Counted from the stretch's first letter, positions 1 to 12,500 are shown. The stretch is DNA of 64,000 nt from Sorghum bicolor (GCF_000003195.3 NC_012872.2:6014001-6078000); one strand, 5' to 3'. The notes: generated by a model not told the origin, from the letters alone. Numbers and translations: made by a program.

Positions 1-657
1 GGTGGACACGATGCGTACCGGAGAGAGGCTTGCTGAACCTGCAGGCGGCGGCGAGGATCGCGGACTCGAGCCGCGGCGGCGGCATCGCGCTACAGGAGTA
101 GCAACGGTACCGCCGCGGCGAGGGCCAATTGAACAGTAGAGGAACACACTTCCAGACAGTCAAATCGATGGAGGCGGGAGGCACGGGTGCCGGCGGAGGT
201 GGCGGCCTCGAGGAATAGAGTTCCCGGCTTGGCGTGGCACTTTTCCGCAGACTAGAGCAGGCCACACCGCCGCGCGGGCAGCGTGCCGTCGGCGCGTGCG
301 GTCTCAGTTGTCGAGCGGGCGGACGGCGCTGGCCACTGGGCGACGGCGAGGGCGAGGGGTGGGGGGCGGGGGACGGCGCGCAGTCGGCAGTCACCGCATC
401 GCAGAGGAGAAGAAGGATGGGCCTCGGGCCTCGGTTCCAGTATTGATGGGCCGGCCCGCGGCAGGCGAGCTCGCATGCTGAACTGAACTGTGACGTACAC
501 AGCCCACCAAGGTGGGGGAGGCCCACGTAGCCTGACTTGGAGCAGGCAAGTGCCAGTGCCACCGGTCACCTGCTCTCCCGCCAAATCCTCTTCAACCACC
601 GGGGCGGCGAGGATAGCGGACTCGAGCCGCGGCGGCGGCATCGCGCTACAGCAGTAA
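1..657. repeat. GC-rich block with internal duplication and a promoter-like copy
   Basis: No convincing gene. Bases about 43-165 (with CTCGAGCCGCGGCGGCGG) recur at about 600-654 and continue at 1531-1600, so this is an imperfect local duplication later split by MITEs. Bases about 440-600 are closely similar, in the same orientation, to about 8315-8475, just upstream of the small membrane-protein gene at 8604. Open frames here are long only because the DNA is GC-rich. Confidence 0.6.
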
Positions 658-1530
658 GAGCAAACTATTATAGTGGGCTGTAAGAGCATCTCCAAGGGAT
701 TTTGCAAATGAATTTTACATTTGATGTTGTTTGTAAAGTCTCAAACTCATTTGCAAAGTCTAAAAATAGTCTAACTCCAAGGGACTTTGCATTTAGACTT
801 GGCAAACCCAAAGTGTGGACGCCACCTCTGAATTTTTTTTTCACCGATCGCGCCCGCGCGTTTTTTCCCTTCGTGCCATTTTGACGTACGTCGTGCGTGC
901 CAGTCGCCGCCCAGGCCAAGTCGCCGCCAGTTGCCGCCCAGCCCAGGTCTTCGCACCCGTCGCCACCCAGCCCAGGCCGCGTTCGTCGTTCGTCGCCGTC
1001 GTCGTCGTTCGCGTCAGTTCGGCTCCGTCCACCTCCGAGGGAAGGTCCCCGTGAGTGAAGGTCCACCTCCGTTCCCGCGCCGTGGCCGCGTACGTCGTCC
1101 AGACGTGGCCGGGGGGATGGAGTCCGATGTGGAAGGCCGAAATTGTAGATGCAAAGTGATGGGAAGGTTTGCATATATGCAAATCCTCAACCTCTATTTG
1201 CAAAGTTAACCAAATTGCAAACCTTATTTGCAAAACCATTGGAGGGGTATTTTCTACTCTTTTTTACAAATAGGGCAATGCAAAGTTTGTTTGCAAAACT
1301 CTTGGAGATGCTCTAAGCTGGCTAAATGCTGAGGTGGAGGAAAGAAGGGAGGAGAGAGAGGAGAAGCGGGCTGTAAGCTTACAGCCAGCCTAGGCACACG
1401 AACCAAAAAACTTTGTGAGACAAGTGGGCCATGTATTAATAGTGAATAGCTAACTATTGTATGGGTGGGCTAGGAGAAGGCTGCAAGAAACCTTATAGCC
1501 AGCAAATGAGTTGTATTATTAAACTTGCTC
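658..1530. mobile_element. Tourist-like MITE, interrupted by a second MITE
   Basis: The ends GAGCAA and TTGCTC are flanked by TAA at 655-657 and 1531-1533, the 3-bp duplication expected of PIF/Harbinger MITEs. Removing the inner element (684-1313 plus one TAA) leaves about 240 bp. The element at 18854-19119 has the same type of ends. Confidence 0.7.
684..1313. mobile_element. Nested MITE, GAGCATCTCCAAG ends, GC-rich interior
   Basis: The terminal inverted repeat GAGCATCTCCAAG / CTTGGAGATGCTC is flanked by TAA on both sides (681-683 and 1314-1316). The termini are AT-rich with repeated TTTGCAAA words. The centre (about 840-1130) is very GC-rich with CGTCGT and GTCGCC runs, unlike the ends, and may be captured genomic DNA. 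No coding potential was recognised. Confidence 0.75.
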
Positions 1531-1533
1531 TAA

Positions 1534-2089
1534 CAGCTCGTAACTCTACCGCGGCGTGGGCCCGGCCAATAGTAGAACAGTAGCGGTACACTTGCAGATA
1601 GGGGCGAAACCAACTATAATTTTACGGTGGTGCAGTGCTAAGAAAAAATACATAATTTGATAGCAATACGTGGTGAAAATTTATCTAATTAGTGGTAATT
1701 TTGTTTTCACCCTGATGTATGGGCACCAGGAAGCTCAACGTAGATTTACTCCTGCTTGCAGACAGTCCCATCTCCAATCAAGAGAGGCGAGAGTTTGGTC
1801 AGTCAGATGTGTTAATTCTCTTCAGATCTTGGTGTCAGTTGGTATGTTTATCGAGGGAAGCAGCCAGTTGGCTCTCTTCATGGCGATTTTGACCTCTTTC
1901 TTTTGTTGATGTTCTTTCAGGGATTCTAGATCTCGTTGCCAGTGACAAGTGGATTTTGGGGCCTTCAAAGCCTTGTATGGCTAGGGAGTTTGTGATGCCG
2001 GTTCCATGCCTTATGCATTGTGACGGTTGGTCCTATATATAGTGTTCTTTTATACCATGGAGATGACAAAGGTTAGGGTTAGTGAGTTT
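1534..2089. other. Intergenic, no gene seen
   Basis: The first about 70 bases continue the duplicated block of the left edge. The rest shows no coding, RNA or repeat signal I can support. Confidence 0.4.
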
Positions 2090-2484
2090 CACTACTGGAA
2101 ACTAAAAATTTTTTGTCGGTAAAAAACCCCAACAGAGAAAGGCTAAAACCTAGCAAAACAGTTAAACAATTTTATGAAAATTCCGACACGACTAGTTCGA
2201 TAGTAAAATAGACATTTTCTGTCGGGTTTATAATTTTCCTACCGATTTTAAAGTTCTCCTATCAGTAGGACATCAACAGAGAAATACTAGTCCGTTAGGT
2301 TTGAAATTTTATTTCTGGCGCTGGACGCTCAGACCGAGCGGGAGAATTAGGCGCACAGTTTTTTCCTATAATATTTCTGTGTTGAAATATACTGATAAGA
2401 AAAACAAGTTACAGACAGGAAAATAGAAAAATTATGTGTAATATAAATACCGACAGAAAATAGAAATTTAAGTTTCCAGTAGTG
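2090..2484. mobile_element. Miniature CACTA (En/Spm-like) element
   Basis: It begins CACTACTGGAAACT and ends AGTTTCCAGTAGTG, a CACTA-type terminal inverted repeat. Subterminal GTCGG/CCGAC words recur, as in CACTA transposase-binding regions. The 3-bp flanks are TTT and TTC, so the target duplication is imperfect. At 395 bp it is non-autonomous. Confidence 0.75.
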
Positions 2485-2740
2485 TTCGGTTCAAATTCAG
2501 ACTGCCATGATCTCATAGTTAGGTATATGAAACTTGTTTCAGATGCACACCACGTCCTGATTTACTGCAGATAATAGCTGGTACCTAAAAGAAATTTTTA
2601 AAAGGAGAATATTGCTGGCGCCATATGTACTGTCTTAAAAGGGATATGGCAGCACATCTTAGTCTGCACGAGGTTAAAACACCACTTCACGTTTGCTGCT
2701 AAGCTGCATAGGCAAGAAACTGAATAGGGAGGAGATGCTA

Positions 2741-5700
2741 TCAGCGCTGATGGTAGATGCCACTGCCTGAGTGGGCACCATATGCATAAGGCTCCATACC
2801 AGTCGTTGAAGTATAGATGGGGCGGTGTGCCTGGAAACAGCAACATCTAATTAAGTTCACCGTATGATAAAAGCAGTACAGATAGAAGACATAAAAATAA
2901 TTGAATATTTGTAAACTATTATATAAGAATGAATTAAATCAAGCTTATTTTAATGTTTTAGTCCCTTTTGGAATTATTTTCACGTTTATTAAACATGGTG
3001 TCCATGATTTCTAGAGCTTTCTAATCACACAACACAAGGAGATTATAGCACATTAAATAATTTATTTATGGTAAGAGTATATATATGAAACTTAGGCCCT
3101 GTTTGGATGACACAGTTTTCGGAAAACAGTAGTATCATAAAACTGTGGATTTATATGCCAAAGACACATAAAATTGTGGTTTAGAACAAAAAGATCATGA
3201 GTGGAGTTTCTAAAAGTCGAAAAAGACTAATAAAACCATGGTTTTAGAGAAAACAAGATTTGTTGTATCCAAACACTCGGTAGCTTTCGAAAATTGATAA
3301 ATATTTTGAAAAAACAGTGTTTCTATGATACTTTAAAAATACTTTGCATCCAGGCAAGGCCTAAAATTTTATAATAAGAGATTGTCTTTTCTAAAACAGC
3401 AGGTCAAATGAGAACATGGGTTCGTATCATAAAAGCTGCATAATTTTTTTACCATGTGAGGTCCAAATGCCATGCTAGGTGTAATCTGCTGCTCCGGCAG
3501 TAGTGGCTGCTGCGGCAGTGATTGATAATTGACATAGCTTTGTATGTTAGGTGCAGGGGCCGACGGTGCATAGATCGGGTTGTAGGGTCCAGCCCAGTTG
3601 TTGAAGCACGACGGCGCCGGAGCCGGCGGCTGGAGAAGCACAATCTAATTAATGTTGCTGTATGATGACAAAAAAATGTGCACACAGGAAACAGCGCATA
3701 TGAAATACGGCATACCGGATTGTTCTGATGGGGCCATGATGAGTACCCACTGTATCCAGGTTGCTGGTACCTGTTAAAGCATAGCCGCGGAGGCTGGAAA
3801 TAGCACATTAGAATTAACTTTGTTGTATGACACACAGGAAACATGATATACTAGATTCAGCATACCATATTGTTTTGATTAGGATGGGCCTGTGAGATAA
3901 GAACATTCTGTACAGTACTCTGAGCTCCATTTTGTACATGGTTGACTTTTTCAGCCAAGAGCCTGAGGACAGCAAATCCGATTATACAAAAGAGCTCCAA
4001 TATCAGCTAAAACTGATCAGAATATTCAATGGTTTGATAATTTAAAACAGATCATCATTGCACAGATATTCAAAGAACAGAGTAAGAAACCTGCCTTGGA
4101 CGTTTGTTCTCAGATTCATAGGAAATGGGCTCACCCACACGGATCTACAGAGAAGGGAGGAAACATTAGCAGGTCAGGTGGGAACTGGGAATTCTTTGAA
4201 ACAAGAAGACCAGCGCATGATAGAAAATACTTACAGCTGTACTGTTTGGCTTATTGGCAGAGCTGCCCATCGGTGCAATCTTACTCTGAGCTCCATTTTG
4301 TGCATGGTTGACTTTCTCAGCCAATTGCCTGAGGACAGCAAATCCGAATATACAAAAGAGCTCCAATATCAGCTAAAACTAATGAGCGATAGCTTTCAGA
4401 ATATTCAATGGTTTGATAATTTAGAACATTGCAAAGATATTCAAAGAACAGAGTAAGAAACCTGCCTTGGAATTTGGTAAAAGGGCTCAGCCACACGAAT
4501 CTAAAGACACAAGGGAGGAAACATTAGCAGGTGGGAAGGGGAATTATTTGAAATAAGAAGGCCAGCACTTGATAGAAAATACTTACAGCTGTACTGTTTG
4601 GCTCATTGGCAGAGCTGCCCATCAGTGCAATCTGACTTGCTGAGACTTTAATGCCTACAGAAACAGGTTAACTCATAAGCAATACCATAGTCCTACAGAA
4701 ACAGGTATTAAAAAATCTGGCTGCCCAGCACAGATTAAGACTGGATTCTATGCAGCGCAGTATAAATAAAAATCAACACAGAATATAACCATCCATGCCC
4801 TGTATCTATTGTAAACAAAAAGTTTAAACATGGCCATAAAGGCAAGGTCCAAAAACCAGATATCCCTATTTCTCACAGCAGAAACCACGAGTAAAACAAA
4901 CATATATATGGTGCGGAGCTTAAAAGGGGTGTAACCATCAATCAAACAATATAATTCACCAACGGTGTTGTACATATAATAACCATTAAAAGGGTCTAAC
5001 CAGCAACAAGATAATTCGCTAACAGCGTCACAGAACATAGGTGCTCACTAGTCACAGGCATGTTGATAGCAAGAGAAGGTCAACAATTACCTGGAGTCAT
5101 TTTCAGTTGGTTCGCCAATGCACAGGGACGCAATGTTTGCAGCGAAGTGTTATATTTTCCAACAGGATGCGCTCCAGGTGCTTCCACTTTCAGTGTCTTC
5201 TCCACAAGGTCCACAGCAGCCAGCACCGAAAAACCCAATTGCTGGATGTACGACTTGAGGTAAAGGATATCATTACCATCCGTGCTCATCAGGGTGGGCA
5301 AAACCGAGATCATGTTCTTGAATGTCAGGCTCCCAGTCCCAGAAGATTCACTCTTGTTGCTGGACAGCAACGCTGAAAACACCGAGTCATCGACCAAAAT
5401 GTCATTCACGTCAACAACGCTTCCTTTGCGCCAAAAGTTGGACCCAATCTCCCTAGTCCATACAATGGCACTCCAACCATCCACTGAGCGCTCCAACTTA
5501 GGCTTGTTTTCCACTGGTTTGCGCTTGCTCAGCCTGATCAATTCTAAATCATACAACACATCCTCGGTCCTCGGGTCAAAAGGCTTTTCAGGAGGAACAT
5601 CTGTAATCTCTCTTACAATCTCACGCCGTTCTATCTCAACAAACTTGATCAGACCATCAACACAGGTGAGATCCCGAAAAAACTTAACTCCTGGGAGGCA

Positions 5701-6411
5701 TTTCTTCACTTTTTCTCTGTTTCCAGGCAAGGGCTCAGGCAACGGGATGTATTGCGCAAGAAGGGGTTCTCGAAGCACGTCACATAGCAGCATACCTTGC
5801 AGCAAATCGACCCATAACACGAAGCCATCTCCCAGTGTGAACACCTTGTCCGGCATAATTGTACCGACCTCAGGACATGGATTGGGCAGTTCCTTAGTCC
5901 CCCATGTTGCATCCTCAGACGAGTAGATGTGAAGCCGGTAATCATTCGCCGTGTCACGGAGTGCAATCAGGAGATAATGGCCATCGTCACCGCGGGGCAC
6001 GATTCCGAACTCCGCTCCGTTCATCATATCAAGAAACGGAATAGGTGGGATGCTTTCGAGGGACGGGGACTTGGGGTGGCCCTTGTAGATGAAGTACTCA
6101 TACATGGGGGCGATACTGGCCAAGAGGGTGCGAACAAGAACGAATCTGCCATGTGCGCCCGCAACGGCTGAACGAACTCTCAGGTCCACGTCCTTGGAAT
6201 CGGAGTTGGGGGCCTTCATGCAGCGGAAGGTGTAGAAGGACACCGCCGGTGGATCAGCGATCCAGAAGGTGATCTCCACGGTACGATTGAACGTGGATCT
6301 GGCTCTGGCCGTCGTGTCGTTCCTACTGCCGCCGACGTACGCCTCCTCCGCGAGCAGAATCGACGCCGGCCAAGGGCACACGTTCCCGCCGTCGCTCGAT
6401 CCGGACGCCAT
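2741..6411 (-). CDS. DUF1618-domain protein with duplicated 3' exons
   Basis: Seven exons close in frame to 662 aa: 5091-6411, 4587-4654, 4235-4360, 3866-3994, 3716-3793, 3453-3629, 2741-2830. Exon 1 (about 440 aa, starting MASGSSDGGN) carries the DUF1618 region, a family expanded in grasses with no known biochemical role. Exons 2-4 are tandem relatives: exons 3 and 4 share LxxKVNH-type segments, and exons 2 and 3 share a GSSAN-PNSTA ending. Exons 5 and 6 both start PP and form a Pro/Gln/Tyr-rich tail. The last exon is related to them but, with the phase-0 acceptor, is read in another frame and ends YHQR. Acceptors of exons 3 and 4 were chosen by phase; alternatives exist 32 bases downstream. 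Confidence 0.75.
3095..3361. mobile_element. MITE in the last intron of the DUF1618 gene
   Basis: The ends GGCCCTGTTTGGATG and CATCCAGGCAAGGCC form an imperfect inverted repeat, with TTA on the left and TAA on the right. It lies wholly within the intron between 2830 and 3453. Confidence 0.55.
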
Positions 6412-6682
6412 CCCCGACGGAAGCGGCGCCGCCCCGCGAAGGACACCCCGCGAAGATGGCCGACTCGCCGTTTAGGACTTCAGCCGCAAAAAAAATTGGG
6501 TGCGGATGGATTCATGGATCCGTTCCGTTCCTAGTCCTGTGCGGACTTCTAATGAGATGGCGACACGTGGCTGACTACTCAACAGGCTCGCCCGGACTCC
6601 TAGCGCATATTCTGTTGGCTCGCTTCGCCTCCTAGCCTCGGCGGCGGCTCTCGGCTCCAATCGCCAGCCGCTCTCATTTTTC
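6412..6682. promoter_or_regulatory. Upstream region of the DUF1618 gene
   Basis: About 270 bp between the start codon and the first upstream MITE. It should hold the 5' UTR and core promoter, but I see no clear TATA box. Placement is inferred from gene position only. Confidence 0.35.
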
Positions 6683-6924
6683 AACTGGTTTTAGTTCACC
6701 CCAAAATAAAAAACTTTTTAAAATTCACTATCATATCGAATCTTGCGACACATGCATGAAACATTAAATATAAATAAAAATAAAAACTAATTATACAGTT
6801 TACCTGTAAATCGCGAGACGAATCTTTTAAGCCTAGTTACTCTATTATTGAATAATATTTATCAAATAAAAACGAAAGTGTTACAGTGTCGTTTCCCTAA
6901 CAAAATTTGGAACTAAACAAGGCC
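6683..6924. mobile_element. GGCCTTGTTTAGTTC-family MITE
   Basis: The right end GGAACTAAACAAGGCC is intact and followed by TAA; the left end is degenerate. Internal words typical of the family (CATCGAATCTTGCGACACATG, cut short here; ACGAAAGTG.TACAGT) are present. It directly abuts the next MITE. Confidence 0.75.
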
Positions 6925-6927
6925 TAA

Positions 6928-7242
6928 GGCCACGTACAACGCCGGGCGCCTACGGGCTGTTTTGGGCCGGTATTCTGTTTTTCTTCCACGGTGGAGTCCA
7001 GTGTGTCCGATTTGAGGCGCTCACGGACAGATACGGCGCTTTGCGAGGTGGCGGCGCGAGGACTGACGCTTGCGTGATCCCCAGGAGCCGAGCGCTTGAG
7101 ATAAGTCTCGAAACTATCTCAACAACCGACAGTTCAGACGCTTTTGCACTGTAGGTTCAGCCCTTTGATAGACGCTTGCTGACATTTTTTATTCTCTCTC
7201 CTTTCAAGCGTTTTTACAGGAGCCTCTGCATTGTACATGGCC
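6928..7242. mobile_element. Tourist-like MITE, GGCCACGTACAACGC ends
   Basis: The terminal repeats GGCCACGTACAACGC and GCATTGTACATGGCC are flanked by TAA at 6925-6927 and 7243-7245. It is 315 bp with no coding potential. It shares the left TAA with the neighbouring GGCCTTG element, so the two inserted side by side. Confidence 0.75.
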
Positions 7243-7245
7243 TAA

Positions 7246-8290
7246 GAAGGCCATCATCACACAACAAGAGATCACGGCCGCCCGCTGTCACATGGCAACG
7301 AGGGAGCAGGATCAGACGTTTCACTTTGGAAGAGGAGAGAAGCATCATCACAAACCAGCTTGCAGATTAACCCCTACAAAGTGGAACACGCACCTGCGCG
7401 GGTAGCTAGGCCACGTCAGCCGAAATTCCTGCGGTAGTCCGATCTTGCGTTCGAAGGTCCAGATAACTTGGAGCCGATTCTTGCTTCCAGCCACTTCTCT
7501 GGATTCTAGTCAGCTCTGGTTAGCTTCTCTCGGTTTCTCTAGCTTCTGTGTAGAATCCGGAAATAATAAATAAATACTACGGTTTTCGCTTCTCCTTCCA
7601 GATTCTTCCCCTTCTTTCTCTACTCTCTCTCCCTCGTCATCGCGATGCTACAGGCGGTCGAACCCGAGCAGAGCGGCGGCGCTCCTCCTTCTCCTCTTCC
7701 TCCCCCTCCGGCCTCCTTCCCTCTCTCGCTCCCTTCATACCTCCTAATATGGCGACGTTGCAAGAGGGGCACGGGCAGCGCCAACGCCTCCACCTCACCC
7801 CTGATCTGACGTCGGCGCGGCAGACGGGCGAGCGCGCCCCCACAAAGGAGTATTGCAGCACACGTAGCAAAACAGAGCACCACTGCAGCACGCTTTGCAA
7901 GAGGGTATCTGTTCTCTGATCCCCAAGGTTAGTAACATGAATAATAACACAGACCATTCAAATGTCGTCCACCATAGCAACAACACCCTCAGCCAGTGTT
8001 AGTGCTAAAGCTCAGGCACGATTGCCAGGGACTGGTGTCGACGATTTGTTTTGTTAATGCTAAAGTCGGCAAAATCCTCCACGTTGGCAATGCCATCTTA
8101 AAAACTTGTAAACATTTGTACAGATTTCAAATATATATACAAATTTTGTTGCCAAAAATATTTTAAAATATGTCACAAGCTTCCCTATATTTCATGACAA
8201 AATAGGAGTAAAATCACATTGTACTTCTTACAAAAGTAAGTGCAAATCGGCATGACGGGAGAAGGCTCTCGCTTTGCTCGGCTATCCGGC
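7246..8290. other. Intergenic, no supported gene
   Basis: A pyrimidine-rich stretch (7590-7740) is followed by a short open frame from an ATG at 7749 (about 57 codons). That frame shows no recognisable domain or splice context, so it is not called. Confidence 0.35.
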
Positions 8291-8603
8291 TCGGGCCCCG
8301 GGTCCAAGATTTCTGTGTAGATAAATGGGCCGGCCCGTGGCATGCTGAACTGTGACGTACATAGCCCACCAGAGGTCCCCTGAAGGTTGGGGCCCACGTA
8401 GCCTGCCCTGACTGCGGAGCCGGAGCAGGCAAGTGCCAGTGCCACCGGTCACCTGCTCTCCCGCCAAATCCTCTTCACCCACCCGAACCACGGCACGGAA
8501 CTGCCGCTCCCGCTCCGCTAGCAGTAGCAGCGCTAATTAAACCTCACGCCGCGCGCGAGCTCTCCAGCGATCCTCTCGCAGCCGGTCGGACGGGGCAACC
8601 CCC
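8291..8603 (+). promoter_or_regulatory. Promoter and 5' UTR region, duplicated at the window's left edge
   Basis: The GC-rich DNA directly upstream of the ATG at 8604 is near-identical over about 8315-8475 to 440-600. The shared segment includes GGGCCGGCCCG and CCACCGGTCACCTGCTCTCC. Because only this copy is followed by the gene, the left-edge copy looks like a detached promoter fragment. Confidence 0.55.
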
Positions 8604-9035
8604 ATGGCGTTCCCCTCCCTCTCCCTGTCCCTCGCGGGCCTCCTCGCGCGCCGCGCGCTGCTGCTCTACGCGGCCGCGTGGACGGCGGTGGCCACCACGG
8701 CCGTGGCCGTGGCGGCGTTCGCGCCGGAGCTCGCCTTCGTCTGGGCCGTCGGGCCCTGGGCGCCGCTCTCCCGGGCGTGCCCGGCGGGCACCACCACAGG
8801 CGGCGACGACAGCGTCGCGTTCACCGTCGGTCTGCCGCTCGACGGGCCGCCGTGGGACGCCGTCTGCGTGCCCGCCGGCATGCTCGGACGGGCAAAGCCC
8901 GACGTCATCGTGCCCCTCGTGTTCGCCGTCGTCGTGGTAACCGGCGCCGTCTGGTTCACCACGGCCGTTGGGGTGTGGGAGGATGAACACGACGACGAGC
9001 CATCTTCGCCCGCGGCTTTTCTAGAACAAGTATAG
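8604..9035 (+). CDS. Small two-helix membrane protein of unknown function
   Basis: A single open frame of 143 codons beginning MAFPSLSLSL. Two strongly hydrophobic stretches are visible: residues about 18-40, rich in Ala/Val/Leu, and about 101-125 (VIVPLVFAVVVV and following). Between them is a loop with two Cys (59, 88) and many Gly/Pro. The tail is acidic (EDEHDDE). I recognise no catalytic motif and cannot name the family. The GC-rich codon use fits a grass gene of this type, and the frame is preserved through a region that would otherwise contain stops. It is preceded by a promoter-like region and followed by AT-rich DNA with an A-run at 9213. An N-terminal signal anchor in an endomembrane is possible. 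Confidence 0.65.
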   Translation: MAFPSLSLSLAGLLARRALLLYAAAWTAVATTAVAVAAFAPELAFVWAVGPWAPLSRACPAGTTTGGDDSVAFTVGLPLDGPPWDAVCVPAGMLGRAKPDVIVPLVFAVVVVTGAVWFTTAVGVWEDEHDDEPSSPAAFLEQV

Positions 9036-9520
9036 GCTGCTGTGTCTGTGATTTCTCGATCTGTTTACGTACATGAAGCAGTAATTTTTGTGGTGTATAT
9101 GAGATATGAATCTTGGATCTTGGCTTCTAGTTTCAGTGGCAAGACAGCAGGGGTGTTCAGAATGTAACAACGCAAGAGCTGTATTCACAATTCAGATGCT
9201 AAACCAAATAACAAAAAAAAAAAAAAGAATCAAACACTGATTGAAACTACATGTTTCAGGCAAACACGACTCTGAATTTCAAGCCAGAACTGAGCTGCAT
9301 GTATATTGAACAGATATTAACAGCGCTACAAGTTGATCTTTGCCACACCAGACTAATTAATCTAGGAAATAAGCAAGCAGACTTTATTTCTGAACACCAC
9401 CGAAGGTCCAGTCATCGCTCAGGTTCCTAATAACCACCGCTACATATTAACCAGTCATCACTTGTACCACCAGATGCCAAGCAGGAACAGAACATTTCTC
9501 TGATCCAGCTCTTTCGGCTC
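9036..9520. other. Convergent 3' region between two genes
   Basis: It lies between the stop of the small membrane protein (+) and the stop of the SDR gene (-), and probably holds both 3' UTRs. An A-run at 9213-9226 is the only notable feature. Confidence 0.4.
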
Positions 9521-12500
9521 TCATTTCGCAGACTTGATCAGCTCCTCGCTGAAGTCCCAGAGTTGCTTCGCCAACTCCTCGCTCCTCGCCAGCTTGCTCG
9601 TCTTCTCCACGTTGCAGTCAGCAAAGTATTTTCCAGTCACTCCCTTGAGTTGAGGGTTCAGTCCTGCATAACAAGTAGTTGCGGCTCCCTGAAAAATGCA
9701 TATGCAAAATTTCAGAACACAAGTTGCGAAGTAATATTAGATTCATTACTTTCACCATGTGACGATGTTTTTTAATGTTATCACTATGAACAAGAACTGG
9801 CTACAAACATGAAAGGCAAAGATCTGGTTCCGAACCTGGGGTACATTCTTCCACAGTATATAAGTGGCAACCTGAAGCACCTCTGCAAGAGAAAAAAAGT
9901 GCTTCAGAACATTATCAGAAGATAAGTGCTAGGACCTGAGAACATATATTCTCTATGAGAAAACAAGAAAAAGAGAGCATACTCATGAGAACAAAGGAGT
10001 GCCTCATCAAATTGGTCATGATCAATCCAGGATGGACACTGTTAACTGTGATGTTTGCTCCTTCTGCCTGTTTACAAACACAGAAATAATGATGTGTCAG
10101 AACAGGAATCCTGAAGGATGGCACATAATTTGAGAACCAGGAGTAGGTTTCAAAGTTTTAACCAGTGTAAGCCTACATCACTATCATGAATTTTGATGCA
10201 TGGGTAAAAGGGAACAAAATCATATAATTTATGGAAGTCAAGTATCAAGATCCCTAAGGATCTTTTTTTTAATGTAAAAGATCCCTAAGGATCTGAAGTT
10301 GTCTAAATCCCAAAGTTTGCAATGGCTATTGCTTACAAGTTGCCCCTTACAGTTAGCGCCTCATGGTAGTGAAGCAGGCCAAAGCATCAGGGCCATGATG
10401 GACAAATTGTTTCTCTTCAGGATTCTATCCTTCCCGAAAGAGTAATAAACATGGATAATATTAGGATACCCCAAAAAAATACCTTCAGCCTTCTAGAGAG
10501 CTCATTCGCATGCAGTAAGTTTGCCAGCTTAGACTGTCCATAAGCCATTTTGTCATTGTATCTGCCAATAAAAGATCATTACTTGCAGTTCAATCAACAG
10601 TCAATTCCTACAAACAACCATAAATAATTGAATACACATACATTTTCTCATCGTTGAGTTTATCAAAGTCAATTCCCTTTGGATATGTATGGTGGTGGGC
10701 AACTGATGACAAGTTCACAATGCGACCCTCAATACCAGTAGACTTGGCAGTGGCTTTCATAGTATCAAGGAGGAGATTGGTGAGCAGAAAGTGTCCTGAT
10801 TAAAACAAAAGTCAGTACCGGACAATGAGACTCGTTTTATCTGTTTTAAGTAATACATGTTGTCAGTGAGAGAATACCGAGATGATTGGTCGCGAATTGC
10901 ATTTCAACCCCATCTTTAGACAGTTGAAAAGGGCAGAACATCACACCTGCATTATTTCTGTGGAACAGAAAAGGATTCATCAAGGCTTAGTTCAGTGCAA
11001 AGAGGAAAGCACTAAAATTGGTGAATATACATATAAGCTGGAGATAACTTTAACCAAAGCAAAACAAACTTCATATATATCAAAGAAAATCAAGCATAAC
11101 AAGAGGTGAAGAGGGTTACATCAGGATGTTCAGAGGAAGTTTCATCGAGTTGAACTGGTCCGCGAAAGCCCTGACAGACTTGAGGGAGCTGAGGTCAAGC
11201 TTCAGAACATCAATACGTGCTGTTGGGTTCTTCTCCATGATGGTCTTCCTTGCTTCTGATGCAGCCTCTGTGTTTCTAGCAGCAATGACCACATGGGCTC
11301 CTCTCAGGGCGAAGACTCTTGAGGTCTCCAGACCAATGCCACTAGCTCCTCCTGATTTATGTAAAAAAAAGTACAAGTTTCAATAAAATTTGGAAATCAA
11401 TAGATTTTCGACATCTTTGAAATGAGTGCTTGATCTGATTAACTTTAATTTTACTTAACTATAAATGATGACAGCAAAAACTGTAAAAGGAATGCTTACA
11501 AACTTGAGGAAAAGAAATGAAATATCCTAAGCCACATGACTAAGAAACATAAACCCACAGTTCATGAATAAGAAATATTAATCACTGCTAATACAGATTT
11601 CCTCTAACTCCTAATCCAATAAGAGCACTTATAAGGAGTCAGTTTAACAATGCACAAAAACTATTTTCGTTTCAATTTAAGATAAATGAAGGGGCTCATG
11701 AACTGAAGCCTAACACCAAGCAGCAACTGTAGCCAAAATCATAAAACAAAACCAACAAGGAAATAATAAGGGCTAAAGCTGCTAAAGTACCACAAACGAA
11801 AAGAAAATAGTGCAGAAACTGCTGTAATGGTAAAATCCCAAGGCAACCTCCCTTTTAATCTAACGTTGGACTTCCTGAGCATTCATACACCATTCACCAA
11901 AAATTCCAGAACTACTCTACTTTCATACATTCCAAGTTTTCCCAACAAAAATAAGTGGTAATGGCATCAAATTTACTCCACTAAAAAAATATCCCAGCAA
12001 AGCTTCATGTCCCTCCTTCTCAACCAACAATTTCATTTTCAATTTTGAAATCAGTAAATGAATTCTTGTCAATTAAATATATGTGTGTATTTACATTTTA
12101 TTTGAAAATCAACACACTAATCTAAAGTCTTTTTGGAAAGCTTCCATGCAAGAACGAACATTACTGGGATTGATTTTTAATAAATGCAAATAGTCAACGC
12201 ACAACTAAGCCCTATGGAAAAGGAATAGGCGTTCCAACTTTTATGTGAAGTTAAGCGGACAACTAAGCCCTCAAAATATTATAGTGAAATGAAAAAAGAT
12301 AGAAGATGATAGCCATCTAACTGAAAGGATCCTGCATTGTTGACCTTGTTACACTTGCCACTATATAAACAACATTGAGGTGAGAAATTATGTGCCAGAA
12401 AAGGGGAGATGGAAATATGTTACAGTTCATAAATTGTGGTCTCATCAGAGTAATGATAGAGATATTGGTGCAGGTTGTTGCTGCCACATCATCTCAGTTC

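Noticed and set aside
252..707. 151-codon minus-strand frame partly conserved at 8282-8491
   Set aside because: The similarity is explained by the duplicated promoter DNA, and the frames diverge outside it.
5282..5926. 214-codon plus-strand frame
   Set aside because: Antisense to DUF1618 exon 1, with no recognisable motif.
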